The notes under the pieces were generated by a model. It searched no databases and was not told where the DNA came from. It worked only from the letters and a program-made list of their open reading frames with translations. From Pseudovirgaria hyperparasitica (Eukaryota; Ascomycota; Dothideomycetes; Acrospermales; Acrospermaceae), in contig NW_022985575.1 of NCBI RefSeq assembly GCF_010093815.1, positions 1 through 64,000 on the forward strand: a DNA stretch of 64,000 nucleotides. The letters run 5' to 3'. Shown here one piece after another: positions 11,601 to 21,169 of the stretch (position 1 is its first letter; each line of letters opens with the position of its first letter). A program made the translations under genes and the position numbers.

Positions 11601-14600
11601 ATACAAGTTTGACCACTCCCAGTCATTTTGGCATGAAAGTGAAGTCTCCCGGAACCACAGACTTCGCTCGCACAAACATATTCCGCTCTTAGGGAAGAGG
11701 TCACGGGAATGGAACCCTCTCCAACCGCAGTGGAGGTGTAGGCTCAGAGTGGCAGAATTGGCATGGGTATTGGATCATAGGATCAGTTCACAGACTATGC
11801 TTCCCGCTTCAGCGATGGTATCAATGGCAATCTCAGCTGTTACACAACTCACAGACGATGTTGAACACAAGTCTGCATTTGTTGTGCGAAATATGCACAT
11901 CAAATATCCCGTGATATTTTCAAAAGACACAGATGACATAGAGCTGAGACTGTCGATGTATCCGATCGACACACAGCAAAGAAAGAAGCCATGCGCTTGG
12001 AGATTTTCAGTGTTTTGTCGACAACAAAACCACTGGACCGAATGTTCTGATGGCTCTGTGAGCGTCGAGTACGACCATGGAAGGCAAGCTGAGGCTGAGA
12101 TTGGGTGTCACTATAAGCGGCGCCGTATTGCCCATGAGGCCTTATGTGCGCAAGATGTGCTACCCAAGGACCTTTACGAGTCTTGGCAAAGTCAAGGATA
12201 CCACTATGGGCCTAGCTTCCAAGGAATTACTAGTGCAAAATTCAACGGAGACCGAACTGCCACTGCTATCATTGACATACCTGAGGCACTGGCTATGGAC
12301 GAGGACTTCGCAGATTATCTCTTACACCCCGCAAGCCTCGACACTGTGATGCATATGGGTCTTGTTGCTCTAACATATGGAGCAACGCGCAATATCCCTA
12401 GCCAGGTTCCGGCTTATATTGATAGCTTATGGATCTCTGCGGCTCCTAAGTTACAGACCATAAAGCTTGAGGCTTCAGCTGAAGTATTGTCACAAAATGA
12501 TCAAAGCAGTGTGACCGATATATTTGCACTGGATCATCTTGACTCGTCGTTGCATGTTGTAGTTAAAGGAATCACTACTAAGACTGTCGCAGGTTTTGAC
12601 TCCAATATTTTGTCAAAAAGTCTTCAAAAGGGTTGCTTCTACCACGTGGACTCATTCTTGGACATAGAGAAGATGCCGCCTCATCAGCTTCAAAAGTTTC
12701 TTCAGCCTCCAGCCGGAGAAGAAGATATGGCAATCGACTTCTGGGAAGCTGTCCGAGAATATGTGGAATACATTTTGAAAGGATTTCGACATCACAAGAT
12801 CTCCAGCCGATTGAGCAAGCAGCAGCCTCATCTCGCTCGCTACTTAAAATGGGTCAATTGGGTACTTCGAGACACTGATGCTCGATCCAGCCCAAGTAAG
12901 ATTAGCATTGAAGAATGCAGATCTCGACTGGAGTCACAAGGGCCACTTGGTTTATTATATCTAGAGGCTGGGCAGAAGTTGTCGCACATTCTGAACGGAG
13001 GCACGAACCTATTGGATCCACGTTCCAACTTCAAAGAAAATCCAGCAGGAATTTATCACAAGGAGATGTCGTTAAACTCGACTTACATGGAGAGAGCATC
13101 AAGATATATCCGCTTTCTGGCCCTGAAGAACCCTGATATCAAAATCCTGGACATAGGCGATGGTACCCGGTCTTTCACTCATCATATCGAACATGCCCTA
13201 TGGGATGATGCTGTAGGAGTGGACTTATTCTCTGACTACGTCTATGCGGACATATCATTGGTCTCGCTACAGCGAGCTCAAGCCCGATTGGGTCCAAATC
13301 ATCCGAAAATGATCTTTAAGACGCTAGACATTGAGCAAGATCCTATATATCAGGGATTCGACAAGTCTAGCTTCGACATAATTGTAGCGTCGAACGTGCT
13401 TCATGCAACGAGTAGCCTCATCACAACAATGCAACGAGTGCGCAAGCTTTTAAAACCAGGTGGACAATTGATACTTCATGAAATAACACAGCCAACGAGG
13501 ATCGAGCCAGGTTTCATCCTTGGGCTGACCAATGGTTGGTGGCGCGCAGAGACAGACGGGTGCCGTATGAGTCGGCTACTTTCCGAAGAACAGTGGTCCG
13601 ATCTGTTCCAATCAAGCGGCTTTGCAGGTCCGCACCTTGTTCTGCACGACTTCGAGAATCCAGTGATCCAGTTCAACAGTATATTCTGTGCGACTACTGT
13701 TGCGGATCCAGATATAGATCCAGTTGCTCTGCAAATACCCCATCAACCTTCTGTAACACTTGTTACCTCGGGATCGCACATGGAATTAAAGTTGGGTAAA
13801 CGGATTCAGGAAGAATACTCTGACTTCGATTATCGCCCTGTCTGTATCTCAACTCTGGAAGAAGTTTCTGAATCGGAAGGAGCGTCGAACGAGCAACTCG
13901 TCTTCCTAATAGACATATACGAGCCATTCTTGCGGACTATGACAGCAGTGAAGTTTGACCTACTGAGAAACGTCTTCCGCCGCGCTAAACACGTCATTTG
14001 GGTATCATCCGGTGGAGGGACCGCCTCGGATCCAAATTACGGCATGATCGATGGATTTGTTAAGGTGCTAAGGATTGAGATGAACGTTACCGTTTCGACC
14101 TTGACACTGGAATGTAGTAAACGAAGCATTGAAGACCAAGCGAGGCACGTGTGCCAAATAGTTCATGCGCACGGGTCCTGCTCTCCAGGGGTTCAAGAAG
14201 AATACTGCATCGTTGATGATAATATTCATATTCGACGTATAACCGAAGCTTCACCTATTTCGGGCCAGATGTCAGCTATCGCCAACGGGACAGAATTGAA
14301 AACGCAAGACACGATCTCGGCAAGACCTTTTGCCATAAAACGCTCAGCTGATGGACGTATAAGATGTGAATCGATGTCTCCGGGTCATCCCACGCTAAGA
14401 GACAATGAAATAGAAATTGAAGTGCAAGCCTTGGGCCTCGAAAAGACAACTCTCAAACATGAAAGGTTTGAGCCAGAAAACGATGTTCCACTTTGCGAAG
14501 GATCAGGTGTTGTAACACATGTAGGACATAGTGTACAACTTCAGCGAGGAGATCGTGTGTGTTTTCTGGCGCATGTCCTTCCGTTGTCCAATGTCAGAGT

Positions 14601-16488
14601 TCGACAGACACAGGCAGTCCGATTTCCAAACGATATGGACTATTCAACGGCGGCTACGCTACCGAAAGACCTACTTGTATCATATGTGCTAACCACCAAG
14701 CTTTTACGAATAAACAGTAACAGTACTGTACTGATTCACGGTGGTTCTGCATCTTTCGTACGAGCATTACTGCATATCGTGCAGCCGCTTGGCCCTCAAC
14801 TGTTCATCACAACAGAGACGGATTGTACTACGGAGGAACTCTGCCAGTATCAGTGCACTGTCTTACCTACGCCGTGCTCATCACAGTATCTCTTCGCGAT
14901 GAAACCCAAAGGCGCAGATGTTGTCATAGATATTGGCATGGCGACGGGCATCGACGACGCATCAACGTATACTTCCAAATTCGGGCAGTACTTTCGCTTG
15001 CGCATGGACCTGGATTGTGATCTGCCGCAAGCTCAAACGTCTAATTTGTCGAAGCACGCTATTGCATTTTCCATGACATACGACTCCATCCTATCGCACT
15101 ACTATAATGAGGACAACTGCCTGACCTCGGCCGCACAATACATTCGTCAGCAAGGTATGGGTCATCAAAAGGCTCCGGTGTTTGCTTTGCAGGATGCCGA
15201 AGACGCGCTTGAAATGCTGAAGCCGGGATATGTCGAAAAGACGATCCTAGAGCTCAAGAATGATGACAAAATCACACTTCATACGCCCATTGCTGATAAG
15301 GCGATATTTGATGCCACGGCAACCTATGTAGTAGCCGGGGCTTTCGGTGCTTTAGGTCAAGCAGTAGTGCGATGGATGGCGCGGAACAATGCTAAGTACA
15401 TGATACTACTATCCCGGTCCGGTGCCCGAACACCTGAAGCAAAGATGATGCTTCAAGACTTCCGAGGGGCAGGAATTGAAGTCGCGGCGCCCATCTGCGA
15501 TATCTCGCATTACGACACTCTGCGTAGTGTCTTATCCGAGATCTCAGCGACGATGCCAAGAATCAAGGGTTGCATCCAAGCATCTGGCATCCTGAATGTA
15601 GGTACACTTTTCCGTTCAGGTATGACACGATACTAACGTAATTTCCAGGATAAAGCCTACGAGAAGATGGACTTCGAAGACTGGAATAGCGTGACCAGGC
15701 CTAAAGTTGACGGATCTTGGAATCTGCATGAAATTCTTCCTCAAGGCATGGATTTCTTCATTATGACATCTTCACTATCTGGTGTGCTTGGGCAAGCGAC
15801 ACAGATGAACTACGCTGCCAGCAGTACCTATCAAGATGCACTTGCACGCTATAGAGTGTCTAAAGGAGAGAGGGCAGTCTCAATCGATCTTGGCGCTCTT
15901 CTGACCGGAGGACTTCTGGACAGTATCATGCTTGAACGTTTTGTCCGATCAGGCCTCTACATACCAATTCCAGAGCAAGACGTATTGGCATTGCTTGAGA
16001 TCTACTGTCGGGACGGTACTCTGGCTGATAGCTCATCTAAGTGCCAGGTTATCACTGGCGTCAAGAAACCAGTCGATAGCGTTGCGGAAGGTCATTATTT
16101 GTCTGAAGCGCTGCAAACGCCTTTGTGGAGCTTAATGCGTGTCACTCACGGACGCAAAACCTCGACCTCAGGGCTTGCCCGTGAGGATAGCACTCTGAAA
16201 GAGCAGGTGAATGAAGCAGCGACTGATATCGAGGCAGCAGCGATCGTAACAAATGCCTTGTCAGAGCGCTTTGCGTCACTCCTTCTACTACAAGTGGATA
16301 AAATAAATCCAGACAAACCTTTTCACAGTCTCGGCGCAGACTCACTGGTTGCAATCGAAGTTCGTAACTGGACTCTGAAAAACTTTGAGGTAGATATCCC
16401 GGTATTCGATTTGCTGGGGGACAGGACTATCAACATAACTGCAACATATCTAGCACAAACCCAGCGATCCAAGAATTCTGCATCATAA
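8678..16488 (+). CDS. Highly reducing iterative type I polyketide synthase (KS-AT-DH-cMT-ER-KR-ACP)
   Basis: Exons 8678-9677, 9734-15597 and 15649-16488 give 2567 aa. Intron 1 splits EAHG/TGTPVGDP; intron 2 (GTAGGT, branch TACTAAC, acceptor TTCCAG) joins SGILN to DKAYEKM. Domains: KS with Cys198 (DSACSSS), His333 (EAHGTG) and the KSHIGHLEGAAG His; AT with Ser674 (GHSMGE); DH with His1015, where HxxxGxxxxP has Ser for Gly, and Asp1203; cMT near 1470 with GDGTR replacing the usual GxGTG; short ER with a degenerate NADPH loop (HGGSAS near 2002); KR with GAFGALG near 2202 and Tyr2343, but Ser where YxxxN has Asn; ACP with Ser2520 (GADSL). No TE or reductase follows, so the divergent FSH hydrolase probably releases the chain. 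Start: first in-frame ATG before the KS. The product is unknown; the weak ER suggests an unsaturated chain unless a separate ER helps. Confidence 0.97.
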
Positions 16489-16494
16489 CGGAGG

Positions 16495-17166
16495 CTACTC
16501 GCTTGTTATGTCTTTCTTGGCTAAGAATTGGCCATCCTTCAGTGCGGGAACAGAACCTGCGCTCCCTATATTCGTCATCATCGTGACATAGATATATGCT
16601 GCAACCAAATGACCGACGCTCGCCACCTTTCCCTTCCCAAGTACGCTCTCCGCAGCTTGGAAGTCTTCATCCGGTAGTGGTGCTCGAGACTTGGCCAACT
16701 TCAGAGCTAGTTTGTACACAACAGCCTCTGGTTCCTCTAGGCCGTCCGGACACTTGCCACTCACGGCCTGCTTGATCTGTAGTTCCGAGAACCCTACTTT
16801 TCGCGCAATCTGCGAATGAGCATAGAGCACAAACGGGCAGTCGCAAGCTGCAAGCACGGCGAGACAGCCGAGCTCGCGCTCCTTCATGGTGAAGCATTTC
16901 TGGAATACAAATGCGTTTGCGAGGTTAAACCAGGAGTCTATCAATTCGGGGGTATAGCTGTGATTGGGAGCTCAGCAATTGTATAGTTTATATTTGAATT
17001 AGAGAGATACATACTAGAGAGACGCATACGGGCCCATCAATGAGTCGTTTTCATCTTTCCAGACTAGCCCAGGGATCTTGCTGAACTCGAAATCGAACAC
17101 TCTAGCCTCCAGGTCTTGCTGTTCTGGAGTGAGAGACTCCGGTGAAGGTTTTGGGAATCGAGACAT
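16495..17166 (-). CDS. AhpD/carboxymuconolactone-decarboxylase-like protein, resolving Cys absent
   Basis: Exons complement(17015..17166) and complement(16495..16957) encode 204 aa; the intron (GTATGT...CACAG) joins GPYASLY to TPELIDSWFNL. The all-helical CMD/AhpD core is recognisable: ELIDSWFNLANAFVFQ, KERELGCLAVLAA, then C91-P-F-V-L-Y-A-H98. AhpD-type proteins carry CxxCxxxH here; the second Cys is Val94 and another Cys lies at 89, so a thiol peroxidase mechanism is unlikely. It ends only 6 bp from the PKS stop, tail to tail, implying overlapping 3' UTRs. Family members in fungal clusters have been assigned varied roles, including decarboxylation or cyclisation assistance; I cannot assign one. 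Start at MSRFPKPSPE chosen because upstream codons lie in a probable leader. Confidence 0.85.
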
Positions 17167-18837
17167 GATTGTTTGAAATACGTGCGAAGCTTGGATGTGG
17201 TTGGAAGAAGGTTTGGGGAAAGCTGTATGGAGTGCGACCGGTGTGGTCTTTATATGATAGTTAGCAGACCTCAAGCCAATCAGAGGATCGATATTGGTCC
17301 GTACATCCTTGCAAATCTGGCTAACTTAGGGTCCTGAATCCTAGGCTAGTGTGTGCTTGTTTCAGATAACCCCAGTCGTACATGATATCTCTGGCGTGGC
17401 TTCCATATCAAGCATAGGTAGACGCGAAGGCTGCTATAACTGTTGTGTAATCAAGACAGATGAGGTAGTAGGTCATATTAACAAAGGTTAAGAGAGATCC
17501 TTTGGTTACAGGCTGTATGATATAGAAGTGTGAGGATTACTCCATCTCATGACCACAAATTGACGCGCCGCTGGGGGTCATTTTGTTTATTTTAGGTCTC
17601 GATACTGAGTGAGCTTCACGAAAGACTGAACCATAGAATGGGCTTTCTAGAGTTATACATTCTTATTGTTAGGGGCAAGGCGAGAGTTGGAGAAAGTCTT
17701 CAGTGTATAATAGATAATCACATAATTATGTAGAAGTCTTAGGAGAAGCACTTAACAATAGGAAAATCTTAAAAAGGAAAGGATCAAGTCTCATTGAAGC
17801 TGTATTTAATGTTAGACTTTTTGAAAGTTTTCGGACATGGAGGGTAATATGAATAGGTAGTGTTTAGAAATTGCTTAATTCAATGGTTGCTTTGTTTGGT
17901 CATTACAAGTATAAAATTAAATGAGAGGTTATAAAACTGATATGTACTCCTACATATATTCTATTAGGACTTGAAAAAGATACTTCGGAAACATTCAGGA
18001 CCTCATAAGCATACCTCAGGTCTCGTCGTACAAATACTTGAGTATTCGGAGGTATACTATATGTGTTTATCACCCAGCCGATCCAGTCTGTATCTTTTGT
18101 AAGGATAGTTCGTGTGTTAGATGACAGACAGGTTGAATTAATAATCAGACATGTCTATTCTATTCTTTGAAGTAGGTAACAATTATAGATATTTATAGGA
18201 AATTTGAATACAAAAGTCAGGATGTAGACTTAAGTTGAATTCGTAAAAGTAATTAAGAAGACGCTTCAATATCACAGATGAGTCCTCAATACCATTCCTA
18301 CATACATGATGGGTCCCATCACGTAGCGCGAGGCATATTCTCGAACCGAGTATAGATGCTTCCTAAAGTTACTTCATCAAGCCCCGGTCTTATATCTACG
18401 CCGATAACCCCTCTTATTCCAACCGAATTCTTAGTTTCGCGCAGGTAACATCACGCTTAGATGCCAAGCTTCCTTCACCATTCAGATATCTGTGCGGAGT
18501 CTTGTTTATGGCCGCTACGTGCGTTCTGCTTACATGGTATGGTATCTTATTGCTTCCAACATCTTCTATGCCAATGTATAGAGCCCTGCCATTCTTGGCT
18601 GTCCAATCTACGGCCGTAATTACTAATGTACATCTTCTCTATCTCGGCTTCCGCAGCATTAGTAATGCTTCCAGCCATGCTTGATCGAGTATCTCATAAA
18701 TAACTGCTCCGACCACTGGTACACGACCCTTGTCACCAACCAAATCATCGTGTAGTCATTTCGAAATATCTTAACAGAGTACCGATCATATAATCTCTCC
18801 GTACCTCTCTTATCCTGCTACTTCCAGACCATCAGCA
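17167..18837. other. AT-rich spacer, no gene seen
   Basis: Marks the right edge of the candidate PKS cluster. The stretch from about 17.6 to 18.3 kb is AT-rich with broken frames but keeps CpA/TpG, so it does not look strongly RIP-mutated. A 60-codon hydrophobic frame at 18502-18684 has no supporting features. Confidence 0.45.
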
Positions 18838-19254
18838 ATGTCCCACCTCGAATACTCTGCATACCCGGGCTTCGGCACCCACGCCGCTGCAAACACACAC
18901 TACAGCCAAACAGTGCGCGTCGGCGACATTATCAAAGTCGCCGGTCAAGGCGGCTGGATCCACTCCTCCAGCCCTCCGGCCTTTCCCCCCAACGCAAGCG
19001 TTTCTTCCGAGATTGAGCGCGCGTTCTCGAATGTGCAGACGGCCCTCGTGCATGCTGGATCGGCTGGCTGGGCACAGGTTTATGCTCTGCGAGTCTATGT
19101 GACGGAGCTGAGCGATGAGATGAGTGCAGGTATTATCGGGGAGCTGCGCAAGTGGTGCCCTGGGCATAGGCCAGTCATGACGGTTGTGGAGGTCAAGGGG
19201 TTGTTTGCGGATATGCGGATCGAGATCGAGGTTGAGGCACACTTGGGAGGTTAA
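18838..19254 (+). CDS. RidA/YjgF/YER057c/UK114-family protein
   Basis: A single exon encodes 138 aa, the normal size of this trimeric fold. Conserved features include the N-terminal GDIIKVAGQGGW strand, the IERAFSNVQTALVHAGSAGWAQVYALRVYVTE helix and the C-terminal MRIEIEVEA strand. Classical RidA enzymes hydrolyse reactive enamine/imine intermediates using an Arg before the last strands (PARSxVxV). Here the matching stretch is PVMTVVEV with Met114 at that site, so deaminase activity is doubtful; many fungal homologues form such an Arg-less subgroup. Probably cytosolic. It converges with the secreted protein gene downstream, 149 bp between stops. Confidence 0.93.
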   Translation: MSHLEYSAYPGFGTHAAANTHYSQTVRVGDIIKVAGQGGWIHSSSPPAFPPNASVSSEIERAFSNVQTALVHAGSAGWAQVYALRVYVTELSDEMSAGIIGELRKWCPGHRPVMTVVEVKGLFADMRIEIEVEAHLGG

Positions 19255-19403
19255 GATGAAGGGAAAACAGGGGGAGGACTTAAGAGGTATATTTATATAC
19301 AACATATGTATAGCGTGCCTCCTATCGGTGAAATATGTACAATGAATATCCCTTTACCCTTTCCTTCAGTCATGCAATCATGTCATCGTGTCTTGAATGC
19401 GCA

Positions 19404-19947
19404 TTATTTTCTTCCCGCATTCGGACTCCCGGGAGCAGGGTTGAAGTCGATGTGTCCCGGGGCATCGGTAGGGGCAGGGTTGGGAGCACAAAGCGTAGCT
19501 CCAACGGGTCCGAGATGGCCCCCAATGCAGCCCTCCGCACCGCCTTGGTTGATATAACCCCCGGCCGTGCCCTGCGCAATGTCGCCAATGTTGCCGGCAA
19601 GATGGCCCGCAGCGCCCTGTCCTCCAGCACTGCTCTGAAGCACACCCGCGAGCTCACCGTGACCGGGTCCCAGGTTGATGAAGCCCTCGCCTCCGACTTG
19701 GTCCTGTAGGAAATTGGGTTAGTTGGCTGCCATTAGGGAATCTGGGAGGAAGAGATGCACGTACGACACCGGCGGAGTTCTTGCCCTCGATGGGGAGGAG
19801 CTGGAATTGGAAGGGCTCGCTGGTGTATGAGGCCTGTGGGACGCGGACCTCGTTGGGAGCCTTGACGACGGCGACAGGGGCTGGTGTGATGAGGGGTGAA
19901 GCGGTTGCGCCGAGGGCGAAGGCGAAAGCGAGGATGACTTGAACCAT
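19404..19947 (-). CDS. Gly-rich secreted protein, unknown function
   Basis: Exons complement(19765..19947) and complement(19404..19703) give 160 aa; the 61-bp intron has donor GTACGT and acceptor CTACAG and is phase 0. The N terminus (MVQVILAFAFALGATASP) is a signal peptide. The middle holds FQFQLLPIEGKNSAG, and the second half is rich in Gly, Ala, Asn and His (GGQGAAGHLAGNIGDIAQG, GGYINQGGAEG). A single Cys pair candidate (EGCIGG and TLCAPN) could form a disulphide. No catalytic motif or GPI tail. Similar Gly-rich extracellular proteins are common in plant-associated fungi, but I recognise no named family. Confidence 0.8.
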
Positions 19948-21169
19948 GGTGTCTGTCTGATTGAGATTTTGATCGAGGTACAATGGTAGTTCGAGTCCTT
20001 GAGTCGAGAGAGGAATGGATGGATTCCAGAGGTTGTTCGAAGGTTTATATGCCTCCAGATACGGTGTGCATCGAGCGTCCCGCATACCCGCATCCAGACC
20101 AGAAAGCCATACAGCGTGAACGGGGATCTACAATGTCTGGTCTGTTGTTCCGACTGAATTATCAGCACCAGGCGGGAGATATACCGCGGCTTCTCTATAG
20201 CTTGTCACTGGCTTATTCCACTTAGCGTGAGATCATCACATTCGTAGCGAGCTAATACCCTAAGAGCGACCCTCAGAGGTATAATTGCCCTCCATAACAC
20301 TCAAGCGTCTTGCGGGGTACATCTTCGTAGAGCTATTCGTCGAATCGCTGATATGATAGTGTCTTGTTCGGGTGAAAACTGAATTGGCTGCATATGCGCA
20401 ATGGAAAATCCCGTGGCGCCTTCAGGGCAACATGGTAAATTCCCGCCATCTAGTCGTGGATTATTCGATCTTTGTTTGTCTGATTCTACTGGTTTTGTGT
20501 CGTCCTGACTTCAAGCTCGTATACCTTCATGTGCTATGCGGGTGCTGTGACCATCGTGAAGCTATCGTATGGACACGAACGCCAGTGGTGAGAGGTCAAG
20601 ACAGTAGAGCGTACTTTCGTATAATATCAAATTCAGTGATGCCGTACCATGCCCCCTCACGACAAGTAAGAACGACTTGATGCAGGACTGAAACATTTCT
20701 CGAAGCCACCACTTGGGACCGGACTCATGCTTTAGCGTGTGATTTTACGGGATCTGCCTCGGCTTAAAATGTCATGCCTCCACGTGGAACGCCACATGAT
20801 GGACTTAGAAAATGTGAGCCTGGTCTGAAAGCTCGAAGCCGTAGTAGGCGTAACAACAATGCTGTGAGCTTGTGAAGATGGAGGCTCATGCTTCCGGACG
20901 ATCGTCTTCAGGGATGGTTTAGTGGCCGCATGCCAAGATTTCTTATAAACTGGGGTTGATTTGGAAACAAGCTTCGCGGGGTAAATGCATGTGTGTTTAT
21001 GCGAAGGAGCCGTTGCAGTGCGGGTGGTCAGTATATCGCTGACATGTATCACGGTTGTTAAAGTTGTTAGATGGGTCGGATGGTTCGCCAGATGTGCTAC
21101 CCCAAAACATCATTGTTGGAACACAGAGATGAGCCGTAGGATTTGACATTTGTGCTAATACTGACCATC
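19948..21169. other. Intergenic, no gene seen
   Basis: Promoter of the Gly-rich secreted protein and 3' flank of the HbrB gene. Short frames at 20372-20680 and 20732-21052 have no motif or codon pattern supporting them. Confidence 0.45.

Noticed and set aside
18502-18684. 60-codon hydrophobic frame
   Set aside because: Short, in an AT-rich spacer, no conserved motif or leader.
19975-20005. B-box-like TAGTTCGAGTCC
   Set aside because: No cloverleaf can be drawn from the upstream sequence.
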